A stretch of 64,000 nt of DNA from Knufia peltigerae. Taxonomy: Eukaryota > Ascomycota > Eurotiomycetes > Chaetothyriales > Trichomeriaceae. Location: assembly GCA_030247855.1 (NCBI GenBank), contig JAPDRN010000036.1, positions 186,001-250,000 on the forward strand, given 5' to 3'. Every line of letters starts with the position of its first letter. The first letter of the stretch is position 1. Under the pieces are notes generated by a model that was given only the letters and a program-made list of their open reading frames with translations, ran no database searches and was not told the DNA's origin. Positions 1-11,152 of the stretch are shown piece after piece. The position numbers were made by a program, and so were the translations under genes.

Positions 1-377
1 AAAAGAGCAGAAATGGTCCCAGGTGATGCGACAGAATGGATGCTAGGGAGTGACTTTTCTTCCCTCACTTCGAAAAGAGTTGAGATGTGTACATGAAATG
101 GATCAAATTTCCTCGCTTCCAGCCTTTCATCTTGCCCTTCTTCCGAGCCGTCCACTTGTATTGCTTGGATCGGTTCCTCTTTTGCAAGTTAGACTCCTGT
201 ATGCCACACATCTTCGGAGAGTTGCTTTAGATCTCCGAAGGTCAAAATTCTTTCCCGCGTAGTCCTTGTAAACACAAACACTCGTACTCCGCACAAAAGT
301 GCCGTTTTCCTCGGCTTGAAAAAAACAGAAAAAAATTAAATATCAAGTCCCAGTTACAACTATCAAAGTAAACAACC
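1..377. other. Gene-free left edge
   Basis: No convincing coding region is visible. The short open frames here lack family motifs and have no plausible splice partners. The A-rich part near 320-377 lies downstream of the minus-strand tRNA. Confidence 0.5.
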
Positions 378-390
378 AAAAAAACAAAAA
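378..390 (-). terminator. Pol III T-run terminator of tRNA-Thr
   Basis: On the minus strand a run of five T, one G and seven T follows about 14 nt after the tRNA discriminator base. T-runs of this kind are the normal stop signal for RNA polymerase III. Confidence 0.7.
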
Positions 391-404
391 CGAAATCTTT
401 CGTA

Positions 405-500
405 TGCCTCCAGCCAGAATTGAACTAGCGACCTTCGCATACCTTGTGCTTCTTTCTTTCGAGTACAAGTGCGACGCGATAACCACTACACTATAGAGGC
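405..500 (-). tRNA. tRNA-Thr (anticodon UGU) with a 23-nt intron
   Basis: The minus strand folds into a full cloverleaf. The 7-bp acceptor stem pairs GCCTCTA with TGGAGGC, with one T-G pair and discriminator A at 405. The D arm follows the TAGTGTAGTGGTTATC pattern. The anticodon stem TCGCA/TGCGA is perfect, and the T arm is GCTAG-TTCAATT-CTGGC. By natural numbering C32 T33 is followed by TGT at 34-36 (467-465), which decodes ACA (Thr), and A37. A 23-nt insert (463-441) then sits before the last loop base, the canonical position for a nuclear tRNA intron. A and B box promoter sequences lie inside the gene. The mature length without the intron is 73 nt including the discriminator. Base pairing is directly visible; the isotype follows from the anticodon. 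Confidence 0.92.
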
Positions 501-1624
501 GAAATTTAAATGCAAAATTTCGGGGTATCAATTCATATTTTAGAAAAAAATCGCTGACATAATCACTAAATGATATCTGATCTTGGCACCTAAACGAGGC
601 TGAAATCTGGATAACTCTCCTTAAACCGAGTCGATTCAACTTCGTCTTCAAACCAGAAAATAAAATAAATTTTCATTACAGTTGCAACAAAGTACGAGTA
701 TCTAGCAAATATATTACCTGATCTTTTGCAAGCACGAAATCGAGTAGTTCAACTATCCCTGGTTGTCTACCTATCAGTCGCCCTAAACACATGGTCTCCA
801 TGGACGACGCATGTGGAAAAACCGGGGACATGGTGCTGAAGTGTCTATTTTCTGTTCAATGCTTCTCTCTCCCTCCCTTGTTTTGCCAGGATACCTGCAA
901 ATGGTATTATGTGGACAAGTAGAACCCAAAGTACGAGTCTCGGGTTTCTAGAATCTCATCTCTTCAGTATATTTATACAATTCTCGACACGCCCAACCAT
1001 CCACTTATTACTCTGCGCATCGCCTTGCAGCGCTTGTCTATCCAGCCGACCGCCTAGTCATCCATTGTATATATCGCTTGTAAATGCTCCGAGGTTGGTT
1101 GCACACAAACGAGGACGAAGCCATGGATATCATGGCGCGAGACGATTGGCCGACAGTGAGCATGAATAGCACGCCTTGGTAGATCGGCAGCTCACGCACT
1201 TGCCACTGAAAAAGGCAGCCGCCAGCCACTCGGAAACCGAGACGCACCCGGGGAAACACGAGGCTTCTTGTTACAATGCCGGAGAGCCAATGTTGGAACA
1301 TCCCTTGCAGACAAATTCCGCTCGACATTGCCGACAATGTAACCCCGGATCTGCTGGTAGGTCTGGCTGTTGAGAAAAACTGTCGATCACCGTAGTTTTG
1401 GAGCAGGCGAACGAACCGACCTCAGCACTCATGGCTGGAATTTTCATGGGAATCCTCCATAAAATTCGAATTGCGAAGGAAAGCTCGCCATGTCCTCGTG
1501 ACTGAACTACTGGAATGACGATGAGGGATTTGGAGGTTCGGAAAAACTCATTTCCACACAGGAGTAGTCATCGCAAAGAAACAAACCATGCGCCAGACTT
1601 ACATCGGTACACTCTGTACCCTGA
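501..1624. other. Intergenic stretch, no supported gene
   Basis: Only overlapping short frames on both strands are present (about 900-1370). None shows domain motifs, consistent splicing or codon bias. I see no repeat or RNA structure. Confidence 0.5.
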
Positions 1625-2430
1625 TCACGTTCCCCCTGAGCACGGCAAGGAGCCCTGAGGTGCACAGTAGTGATGCTCCAAAAGATTGATCGAGTAAAAG
1701 TAAAGAAGACCAGGTCGGTACTCATGATTGTCGCAACTGCCACATTCTTCTCGGTCTCTCTCAACCACGCTCTGTAAGGTATAGGTCGATCGAATGTGCG
1801 TGAGATGAGTGAAAGTGAAGTTGAAATTTGAAACTTCACAGGCGAACAAACACTCGAGTCCCCAAATTATGAAATCTTTCTCATCCCCTTCATCAAGGTC
1901 CAGCCGCTCCTTAAAGACTTCAACCTGTTGATCCCTACTCATACTGCGGGGTTTCGTAGGCATCATCAGTCCAGGAGATGGTGACGGATAAAGGGAACTG
2001 GTGTAGAAATCACTACCAGAAGGTGGTCTGAAGGCATCCGAAGAAGACGTTGACCAAGTAGGCCCAGTTAAAGCCTGGCCCTGAGTAGGAGTCCCTGGAG
2101 GAAGCTGATACTGGTAACCAGGCGGCATCAAGCGGTAAACACCAGTCCTCTGTGGCGACTAACCAGTAGGGGATAAGCGTGGCTTGATGGGGGCGGCGGT
2201 AAAGACGTGTCAACAGAGGAAGCTGCTTGACCCGAGGGGTAGGGGAACACGAGACTCGAAGACCTATGAGAAGGCCCTGGCTGAGAGCCAGAAACAGCCT
2301 GGCCCCCACCAACCCTAGAAGGGCCGACAAGGGGGCTGCTTTGCATCGGAGACGAACTTCGCCCACGCCCAACAGGTGAACGCGGCGAGGAAAAGTCGCT
2401 CGGGATGTAAATTGGTGCATTCGGGTTCAT
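1625..2430 (-). CDS. Hypothetical Pro/Ser-rich protein, two exons
   Basis: I do not recognise this protein. The minus-strand ATG at 2430 opens an exon (2430-2164) rich in Pro, Ser and Gly. A 53-nt intron with donor GTTAGT and acceptor CCAG (2163-2111) joins it in phase to a second exon (2110-1625), giving about 250 residues. The middle carries a short acidic stretch (LDLDEGDEKD) after a P/S/G-rich region with repeated SP dipeptides. The tail is richer in His, Cys and Tyr and may include unspliced intron sequence, because a GTTTCA motif follows the acidic patch. No signal peptide, membrane segment or catalytic motif is visible. It lies in a decayed flank, so it could be a young or dying gene. 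The exon join is inferred from splice signals only. Confidence 0.42.
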
Positions 2431-3200
2431 CGCTTTGAAGATGAAACGGTCAGATCTCTATCGAGCACGGGAATAAAAATCCTGTGCCAGTCACGTACCC
2501 CGAGAGGATGTGCCGGTGAACCGTCAAGAATGATTGAGAAGATTACGCTCGCTCTTGAGAAAAAAGGATGTGACTGTACGTCAATCCCTGTGTTTTTGCT
2601 CACCACTCTTGTCCGGCAACGCCCCCTTGTCGATCGACTCAGATTTCCAATCCACGATCGAAGGGATATAGAATATCGATTATCGGATCATTACTTCATC
2701 CTTCTTCTGCCGTTCATTTGAGCGTTTTTCAGATTCATTTGCCCTTTGAAGACAACAAGACGTTTCGTGCCAAAAAAATAGACCAGATGTAAATGTAGTC
2801 TATCGGTAAGGACAGAACAACTACCAGAAACCTTCTGAAAATTCGGTACGCCCAGCAGCAACACTGGCAAAATGTCAGGGCCCAAGGTGTCAACAACATC
2901 GAACAGTTCAGTTGACTTCTCTCATATAGGCTGTTGATTGAGGTGAGATTAGCCATATATATATATACATATTTGCCGAAGAACGGTAATTACGGATCAG
3001 GGTGGCTCTCGACTCCTGCCTCCTTGCGAAATATGTTATGTTCCGTGCCTCTCATTTGTTAAATAAGCCTTGGTCGTATTCGAGGACAACCTGCGACGCC
3101 GATATGCCTGGTCGAGGTGCGAGTCCCATTACTGCAGAATGTGACTGGGTGGTTAATAGGTCGCTATCACCCAGTGGTTTGTTTCCCGAGTGGACGGGAA
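2431..3200. other. Intergenic, AT-rich short repeats only
   Basis: No gene is supported. A short AT-alternating tract lies near 2955-2972. Small open frames here have no recognisable motifs. Confidence 0.45.
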
Positions 3201-3844
3201 TTACCAGACGCGCCTTGTGGACTCCGTCGTAGTGTCGGCATCGACGTTGCCATCCTCATAGGCAAAGAGTTCTCTTGCCAAAACGACATCATGATTCAAT
3301 GTCACGACGCGTAGGTATTCTCTCAGATGGACACTGGTCTCGATCTGATCCGGTGTTTCGAGAGAATGCAGCAAGGCAGTAAGGTTCCTTCACTGACAAA
3401 AAGACACTATCGGCGTTCGGCCAGGTGAAAAAGGTGGGCCATTTCAGTCTCGGTGTTGTGTGTCGGCGTGCCGGTTAGTAGGATCTTTCTAGCTCCGCCT
3501 GCACGTTTCTGTATAGCGTTGGTGAGCGGCTTCATCGTCTTTTTGGCGATATGGGCCTGGTCAAAGACGAACATCGAGACGAGGTCGGCGTTAGTGGCGG
3601 CATGAGTTCCTTCATGACTTGGTTCCATGGTGATGACGGTCCTGCTGCTTCTCTGTTAAGACTAATGGTACAACAATGGCCCTTCTGCAGAAAACGAAAT
3701 CTTTCGTCCTGTGAAAAATGAAGCATGAGAGTTTCTGACCGGCGAAACAAAACCGGCCTCGGCGTCGGGCGGCTGGTTCGTGTAGAGTACATCCCCTCGT
3801 TCGTACACCTCGTGAAGAAGTATCTTAAGCCCCAGCATCATCAA
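3201..3844 (-). pseudogene. Relic of a SNF2-family helicase/ATPase
   Basis: Several minus-strand frames hold collinear pieces of a SNF2-type ATPase. The frame at 3628-3407 reads through a motif II-like VFDQAHIAKK (intact family members have DEAH) and a motif III block LLTGTPTHN, the linear order found in SWI2/SNF2 helicases. Upstream pieces (3844-3662 and 3792-3532) are in other frames. A downstream piece (about 3379-3201) is coherent in yet another frame. Stops and frame changes separate the blocks without convincing introns. The N-terminal Walker A motif and the C-terminal helicase half are not visible. I read it as a truncated, decayed gene. Family assignment rests on the motif II/III pair. 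Confidence 0.6.
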
Positions 3845-3991
3845 GTGCAGTCAAATAGGTTTTGATTCTCGTTGGACTCCGCTTCCGCAACGTACGAATG
3901 TCTTCAAGCTGGTATTGTGACAAAGGTGAGATACGGAAAGGGATGAAAGTGATCGGTAGGAGTTGAATATATATATAGGGAAATTAGCCTG

Positions 3992-4221
3992 CTACTGTTT
4001 GGCATGAGCACTGGCCGGGCGGTCTGGAGCCGGCAACGAGATGCTGTCGGAAAGGTGGTCTAGGAGCTTCTGCTGAGATCGGTGGAAAGGGATGCCTTTA
4101 AAGAAGTAAAAGTATTCCCAGGCGCGAACCACTTCATATATAGGGGGTATTTGTCATGTGGAAAGAGAAACCCTTCAACGATCTCAGGTGACATGTAGGC
4201 TTTTGTTGGGATATCATCCAT
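3992..4221 (-). pseudogene. Possible further relic, coherent fragments in two frames
   Basis: Starting at the ATG at 4221, one minus frame reads MDDIPTKAYMSPEIVEGFLF and onward. A second frame continues about 45 residues to a stop at 3992 with a well-mixed composition (YEVVRAWEYFYFFKGIPFH). They overlap near 4140 in different frames, as after an indel. They lie just 5' of the SNF2 relic and could be its N-terminal part or another dead gene. Function is not recognised. Confidence 0.25.
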
Positions 4222-4383
4222 CAGAAACAGAAAGTAGGAGCAGCTTCGTCGCGGGGTAAAGGCGGCTCCTCACAACGAGCAACAAGAGTCAACGTACTGT
4301 ATCGAAATCTTCTAGGCGTCCAGTCCGTAGGGAAGTCTCAGTTGTGGCTCATGAATCCTTACCACGACCGCACCAAATTGTGC

Positions 4384-4404
4384 ATATATATATATATATA
4401 TATA
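4384..4404. repeat. (AT)n microsatellite
   Basis: About 21 nt of perfect AT alternation, directly visible, in non-coding sequence. Confidence 0.85.
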
Positions 4405-4513
4405 GCCGGGTACTGTGACTTCTTGATAAGCTCATGGCGACCTTAAGTTTCAGGGACCTCTGATAGCCTGATACATGGAGCTGTCGTAGCCGGATTCTTC
4501 CTTAGAGTCGGGA

Positions 4514-5519
4514 TCACCTACAGGCCCCTTGACCGGGTCGAGGGCCCAAATTCATACTTGGTTGACGGATAGTTTTGCAACTGAAACATGTATCGAGGTT
4601 GCGGTTGGGGAAGACTTGATCTGCAAACGGCTGCCTGGTCGGATCTTCTGAGTCCGGTCGCCGGTTCGCAGAATCCACCTGGTCCGCCATGTCTTGAATT
4701 TCCTCCTCGAGTTGCGTGGTCTGGTCCCGGTACAGCTGCATCCGCGGGCCTTGTCGAAGGACCCTTGGCCGGAATTGGCTCCGGCTCTGGAGGATGTCGA
4801 GGGCCGCTCTGCAACGACCCAGATCGTCCTCGAGAGCCCGCTGACGAGTTTGCGAGTTCCGTACATGCGCCCGGAGAATTTCCTGGAACTCCCCTACACG
4901 TCTGGTCTCGGTGCGGAGCTTCTCTTCCGCCTCGTTCGCTCGCAGTTCCGCAGCCACTGCTCGGTCTCCCCAGGCGTCGGCTTGTATCTTCCTCTCCTCT
5001 GCTCGTAGTGCTGCGGCCTTGGCTCGCTTTTTCCGGTCGTTTGATTCCGCTTTCTGCTCACGGTTGTTTCTGTTTGGTAATCAATCGTTTCGGAAACCAC
5101 CTCCAGCGAGCCATCTTGCTTGAGCAGCGAAGACGGGAGATAATTTCCTCTTGCGAGTCTTAAGGACTGCAGTGTCAGGTCGAAATGCTCTGGCTGTATC
5201 GGTTCGTGAGACATTGTAGAAATTCTTCTTCTCCTGCAGCGGTGATGCCCAGGTCCTGGGGATTTCCTAGCTGGCGAGGCTTTTTGCCTCTTCCTTTTAC
5301 GCCCACGAGAGCAGCAATGCCAGCCTCTTCCTGGACGGCAGGAGTTTCAGAAATGGCTATCGAAGTGCTGCGCTCCAGGTATTCGATGCTTCTTCCACCC
5401 ATGTTCCTGCCGTCGGCGTTCTGAGGGCAGTTGAACCAGATTAAGATGGTTAACCTTTCTGCCACGATGTGGGACATCAATACCTCGTTAGATTGCATGC
5501 TTATTGGGACCTGTTCCAT
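4514..5519 (-). pseudogene. Coiled-coil gene broken by two frame changes
   Basis: Three overlapping minus-strand frames follow one another: 5519-5175 (begins MEQVPISMQSNEV), 5214-4894 (begins MSHEPIQPEHFD) and about 5090-4514. The last frame is strongly helical and charged, with heptad-like runs such as AAELRANEAEEKLRTE followed by QLEEEIQDMADQVDS, so it looks like a genuine coiled coil. Each switch is a -1 shift, and I could not find GT-AG introns that restore the frame. A 51-nt GTGAGC...GCAG segment at the second junction preserves the wrong phase. Either the gene is disabled by two small deletions, or the sequence has errors, or these are two adjacent genes. No enzyme domain is recognised. 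Confidence 0.45.
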
Positions 5520-5679
5520 GGCCTGACTCCAGCACGAACAAAAGGCGTCCAACTTCCTGAATGTGCTTATATCGACTCGTCGTCATCCAGTTAATTTATG
5601 ATTGTTGAAGTGGTACCTTTCGACATCTGACATATCGACGTCATGCCAATATCATTGAGCCGGCGGCAACACCGTGTTT

Positions 5680-6315
5680 TCAGAAGACCGTATAATCAGA
5701 CGTGTGTAACAACACCGACCCTGGGGCTCTCTCTTTAACATCAGGGGTCGGAGATGAAGGACTGAGTCTCGAGTCAGTGCCAACTTTCGCCTGGTTATTC
5801 AGAACTATGAGCTGATCTCGATAGGAAGACTGGTCGTGGGAAAGAGCGCAGAGGAAAAGCACCAAGGCTGAAGAACGAGACTTTTGGGAAGTAAATTGGG
5901 TGGTTTTTTCTTCGCATGTCGACGCGGACCGTTCGCCAGGTCTTTCTAACTTTTCGGTGCTGGATGCGAAAGACAACACATACAATCCTTCCCAGCGTTG
6001 CTCTAGTTGTGAAGGTGCTGCTGGTCTTGTTGCAGATGTCAAATCGAGACAACATTTCGTGCCTTGGGAGTTACCACGCCCCCCTGTCCTGCGTATGGAT
6101 ACTTTTGCAGTTCTCATTTGGCGTTCGAATAGACTTGAACGGGTGTTCTCTCTCTCGCTGACGTCGTCTCCTGCTGCCAGATGAACGGCATATAATCTCT
6201 CTTCCAATGAACAATCGTCTTCGGATAGATTTTTGGTCGGTATTATCGGCAATTCCTGCTGATCGAACTTGGTCGTCGAAAACTTTCGACAGCAGACAGG
6301 CGTCTTGGTTGCCAT
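5680..6315 (-). CDS. Hypothetical protein, 211 aa
   Basis: A single uninterrupted frame begins with ATG at 6315 and ends at 5680. It is polar and rich in Ser, Arg and Thr. It has no signal peptide, membrane segment or known motif, and codon use is unremarkable. An opposing open frame covers part of it (5900-6184), which weakens the case. It could be a lineage-specific gene or chance. Confidence 0.25.
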   Translation of the reverse strand: MATKTPVCCRKFSTTKFDQQELPIIPTKNLSEDDCSLEERLYAVHLAAGDDVSERENTRSSLFERQMRTAKVSIRRTGGRGNSQGTKCCLDLTSATRPAAPSQLEQRWEGLYVLSFASSTEKLERPGERSASTCEEKTTQFTSQKSRSSALVLFLCALSHDQSSYRDQLIVLNNQAKVGTDSRLSPSSPTPDVKERAPGSVLLHTSDYTVF

Positions 6316-6417
6316 TTGAGTGGGAACGGTGCGGAATTGTCTCCATGACTACGCAAAAGGCGTACTCGGACGGCCGGCAGAGCGAAGACCAAGGCAAAGA
6401 CTGAAGCGTTAGACAGA

Positions 6418-6526
6418 ACCAGGACCTGAAGTATCAGCAGGACCAGTAGTAGGACCAGGAGCAGTAGGACCAGCAGCATCAGTAGGACCAGGAGCAGTAG
6501 GACCAGAGCATCAGTAGGACCAGGAG
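6418..6526 (+). repeat. GGACCAG minisatellite encoding VGPGA-like units
   Basis: Imperfect tandem copies of a unit near 15 nt with core AGGACCAGGAGCAGT run through this stretch. In one plus frame the array reads as Val-Gly-Pro-Gly-Ala type repeats bounded by stops. After a one-base slip the pattern resumes (VGPGAS). This may be a remnant of a repeat domain of a wall or matrix protein, or a plain minisatellite. The periodicity is visible; any coding role is inference. Confidence 0.7.
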
Positions 6527-8159
6527 CATCGATAACAACAAGACTAGCATCGTGCAGACCCTCAGGAGAACCATATCATGGACTAAGTATAGACGGATTT
6601 CCTTGTATTGTAAGAAATCTTCAGCATTGAACAAATCAAAAGACAGCTGGAAGTGATCTTGGTCGTCCGGCGAGTTTCTGATTTTGTGGGGTTCGTCACA
6701 AAATGACTCGCATGAACAGGCAGACGAAAATGCGAGGTGTTCGCAGTGTAGCCTTTGTTGTCAAAGGATCGGGAAATGTGTGCCACTTCTTCAACATCGA
6801 TGTCATACTATTCTTAGCAAAAGCTTGTGATCGCTTCATAGTTCAAACTCCACTGGTATACCGAGGAAGGTCCCCGAGAATATCTCAGAGTCTGCGTCAC
6901 ACAAGTTCGAAGTCGGGTAGTTCGAGTGGCTCAAGTTTTGGACCTGACTCAGTAAGAATCATGCCCTTGATCTAGATCTAGTTTGATTTTGATGTCTGTT
7001 TTGTAGAGATCGGGTTCAGCTTGGTACAATGTGATATTGCTCTCGAAGTGTCTCCACATGACGACCGGTCGAAAGAGACAGACACCTGGCGAGGAGCTCA
7101 GGTGACTGGGGGAAGAGGGAATTTCCTCCTCGGGTCTCTTGGTACGCCTGCGCCTGTATACGGTGTGATCGTGGACCGACGATATTAGTTGGTTCATCGA
7201 GGTTGTTCTCATATTCCTCGTTTGAAGCATCCTCGAAAATGTTGACATGGTCAAAGTCAATCTCATGTCGTTCTTCGAGGCTGAGTATCACTATGGTTGG
7301 ACGAAGAAGTCAAGAACCCTTTCTTCTTTTCATTAGCAGTGCTTGTTTGGGCGAACATGGATCTGATGGAGATGACAACCTAAACAGTAACTTGGGCCGA
7401 TGGTGAGATACTCTTAGGGCCTTACTGGTCGCAGAACGTTTCGCTCCAAACCCTGTCGTTAATATATATAGTCAATGTGGAATGGTTACCAAGGAAAAGA
7501 AGGGAGAAAGGGGACTGTGGAAGGGGACGTGGAAGAGGACAGCAGTTCTTATAGCCTTGATAATGACAGGTAGGGAATGCCAAAAGGACGAGAAGACTTG
7601 TTGTGAATCTCGTATGTTTCATTCAGGCTGCCAAACAGCACTGCTATATAGACCAATGGTGTGATTTGATGGACCGGCATCTGATGTCAAGAGAGTGATA
7701 CCTAAATCTTGAATGTAGGTGGAAGGTAACGAATTCCCGGTGACTGTGGGCTTCGGGTGGTGGACGGTGAAGGTAAGACCTGGACGATTAGAGAGTGTTT
7801 AGCACGAATCATACGGTTCCCAGAACTGGAGGAATGCTGGTAGGACAGGGGAAATGCAAGTATGCCATTGCACGAGTAAATGCGAGTATCATTTCTGATC
7901 ATTGACAAACAAGGCAGAATTATGGATATATACTTCACCCCAAGACCAGTTCCGGGCAGAGACAGTACTGACTGCTGTCTCAGAGGCACATTCCTATCAT
8001 CACAATAGTGTAAGACTAACACAAATTGAAGCCTTTTCCACATTCAAGTCGACATCCAGAATCTTATGATCTAGGTAGAAAACGCATGCCTAACAAACCT
8101 TCACTTCTGGCACACTAGCAGCAAACATCAATTTCAGACTTGATATCCGGGATTCCGAA
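6527..8159. other. Long stretch without a supported gene
   Basis: Small open frames occur. One acidic minus frame at 7291-7016 lacks an ATG at its 5' end. None shows motifs or splice continuity. Three loosely spaced AT-rich patches are the only other visible feature. Confidence 0.45.
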
Positions 8160-9617
8160 TCATTTCTTCGATGTCTTGGGAGGAGGAGGGAAGTACAGCT
8201 GAGGCGAGGTTGCGTTCGGACTGCAGCTGATTTCAGGCTCGGGAGACTTCCCAGAGCGGACATCACCCACTACTCTGTCCACAAAGCCCGGACTCATCGG
8301 ACTTCTTGGGAGGTCGGGACTTCTGATGGCATACGATGGAGATGCCGGACTGTTGGGAGAGCTGAAATGATTCCGTAGAGGAAGGTCTTTTGTCCCTCCT
8401 AGAGTATTGAACGCCATCGTTCGAGGAGTCATGGGATTTAGACCGCGCTGGGGGCCAGGTGTTTCTGGCATCGGATAGAAGGCACCCTCGCCCGCGGCTG
8501 GATCATCAAGAGATTCGAACTTGGCCCACTTCTCAGCCCTGAGCCTCTTCTTCTCTGCATATTCCGCTCGCTGCTGCTTCGATGGGAAACAGGACCACGC
8601 CGCGAAAGCGAAATAGATGACGAAGACCCCCAGCATCGCGCATGTACAGGCAAAGCTTGCTTTTGCCTGCTTGCAGTATCCCACCAGCTTCTTGTTCTTG
8701 GTGACACTGCAGGATTTGGTAATGTACCAAGGTGGACCGTGCTGCGGATGGTCGGGGTCTGTGGTGTCGCTGCTGGCTTGGTAGTCGACAGATACGGTGT
8801 AAAGTGCGATGAGGAGAGCGTGCACAAGGACGGAGAGGATGGGCGGGAAGACATGAAGCATGTACATGATGCTTTTGACAAGCAGAATGAATACACCGAG
8901 CACGCTGATGACAACGTTGTAGTTGGTTATACTGTTTTCCCGGTCAGCGAAGGCTGTACAAGACATAGCTAAGAGCAGGGAGTCATACAATTGTGACCAG
9001 ACTTTGGGAGTGGTATATGGTCTGTAATTAGCGGCCGCATACAGACCGGTGGATGGGCTTGAGTTGAAACCATTGTCGGCACCATCCTGCCACAATTTTG
9101 TGCGGTATGTGTTTGGCGAAGCAATGCCGAATAATGCAAGAAGAGCAATATTCAATGGCAGTTCTAAGCCGAACAGAACATAGAAAGGCCATTTATTCGG
9201 CTTCCACCGTCTCGACAGGAAGAACTGCATCTTGCTTGCGGAGTATCTGGTTTTCTTGAATGTGTCTGTATCTAGTGGTGCAATTTCAGGTTCATCCTCG
9301 AGGTTGTCGCAACACAGCGTCTGCTTGAATATCTAGCAGAACACTTCGAAGGTTCATCTCATGGCGTGGAAGGGAGAGAGAATGAAGCGCTGAAGAAGAT
9401 CTTATCGAGCCAGACATGTCGAGGAGCGTTGTTCGCGGCATTGTGCTGACCTGGCGCAGGCGCTTACAGAGGGGATGGGGACGAATGAGCAGTTGCTGGG
9501 TTTGGTAGTCGGTATGAAAGACCAATAAGCAAAGTGTGAGGCAGCGAGGAGTATTGCGAAAGCCTCGATGAGGCAGTTGATTGGATAGAGACACCTGTGA
9601 TGGGTGTTGATAAGCAT
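8160..9617 (-). CDS. Multi-span membrane protein with Ser/Pro-rich tail
   Basis: The long exon (9332-8160) carries membrane segments beginning FYVLFGLELPLNIALLALFG, VVISVLGVFILLVKSIMYML, ILSVLVHALLIALYTVSV and ASFACTCAMLGVFVIYFAFA. A cytosolic tail of about 150 residues follows, full of SP/TP sites (for example NHFSSPNSPASPSY) and ending PPPPKTSKK. The topology resembles fungal MARVEL-like proteins, but I cannot assign a function. The ATG at 9230 would give 356 aa. The frame is open further upstream to 9332, and an intron 9467-9333 (GTAAGC...GCTAG) joins it in phase to a frame (9617-9468) with another hydrophobic stretch, CLIEAFAILLAASHFAYW. That model gives about 440 aa and five helices; a further 5' exon is possible. 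The tail suggests phosphorylation. Confidence 0.75.
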
Positions 9618-11152
9618 CAAATGAATCCCCGAAGCGCCCAGACTGAAATCCCCCGCAAAAATCACCCGGCACAACAGCGGCAACTACAGCGACAATGCCG
9701 ATTCTATCACACCCTCTGCAATTCAGAGATACTGCCTACTCCATACTCGAACACCATTTTTAATTAGCAGGATGGATGAACACGTACGGATACTGCTACG
9801 AACTTCGACCATGGTGATGATCCTCAAATTTCTAGCTGACAGAAACGTCCAAGATGGCATTGGTCCGTCAGCGCAGATCTTTGTCTGTGACGGTCTTTCA
9901 CCTAAGATTAGTGTCTCTATCTAGGAAAAGGCGAATAGACTGAGCATCCCGAACTTCGATCTGCAAATCTATCAAGCGATAGGTCTCTGTATCGATCACC
10001 TAGACGTATTACAGTATTGTACCTCTCACCGCGATGCTGTCTTGATGCTGTACATACAGACTCCGTAAGTCGCTGAGTCATCTGCACCATCTTATCTCTT
10101 ATCTCGGTTGAATTGATAATCCGAAATCCCGGGACTGTGCGTGCGGCTCAAAGCGGCGCTAAACTGAGACTGTTTAAGACGCATCTGACCCAAGACCCCT
10201 TTTTTTCCCTTCGCCCACTTGTTCCAACCCCTGCTGTGCCACAATCGTGCTACACCAACTCGTCCAGACCACTTGCATGTTGTCCCAGTGGTGCTATTCT
10301 ACACCTTGGTGTTTGATCAAGCTCGACTGCATGTTACGAAGCCACCGGTACTCCGTATCAGTATCAGAGACCCGGCTCCCAACCACCTCTGACGACAAAG
10401 CTGCGAGTCATCACGTCAAAATCATGACAAGCGACACGTCTCTATTCGATCGACGCTCGGCTCCTCCCACTACGGGTTCGTGAGACACCAGGTCAAACTT
10501 TCAGCTCCAGGTTGGGGCCAGTGCCAGGGACAAAGTGCAAGATGCCGCTGGGAGACCTCTGAAAAACCTATGAGGTTCCGACCTCCGACTCCAGCGGGCT
10601 CCCGGACCAAGTCTGCGTTTTCCCTCTTTGGGCCATTCGAAACACCTCCTTCTTTGTGCCACACGCTCAACGCGCCGTCCAGCCTTCTCCTTCACTCCTC
10701 CACGGCTTCTCACAGCCTCACCTTTCTGCAGTTGTCTCGCCAGGCGCTGGGTCGTACGGATAGCACACACCCTCTTTTTCTTTTCTTCCGGGTCGGGTGC
10801 AGGTCACAGATCCATGGAAACACCTTTCCAACGGTTCTCACATCCATTTCCAATCTATTCCAAAAGTTTGTGCTTTTGTCAGTCGCTGTCCTCGAATTTT
10901 CCTTCTATTCACTAGGCGCACTCGTCCAATTTCCCTTTCAGCCCGATAGTCACCACGCTAGCCTCCTTCATACGATGATCACTCCTTCACAGACAAGGCC
11001 TTCCATGCTACAGTAATTGCATGGTACCGCCCGTAAGGAGCTGCTGATCACAACACTGGGGCTGCAAAGGCCTACGTCTTGTCGTCAGCTCTTTCCTGCG
11101 AGCATCTTCTTGCCAATTCAACGACAGCGAGGTCATCGTCCTGCTGTTCAAG
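9618..11152. other. Promoter/leader region of the downstream + gene
   Basis: No supported gene. The segment from about 10,600 to 11,000 is pyrimidine-rich on the plus strand (runs of CT, TTTTTCTTTTCTTCC), typical of a long 5' leader ahead of the gene starting at 11,153. ACTCCGTA occurs at 10,060 and 10,350. The open frame at 10,480-11,016 lacks protein-like composition. Confidence 0.5.

Noticed and set aside
4588..5163. 191-aa plus-strand ORF
   Set aside because: It lies opposite the coiled-coil frame, which has the better composition.
10480..11016. 178-aa plus-strand ORF
   Set aside because: Composition fits a pyrimidine-rich leader; no motif, no splice link to the downstream gene.
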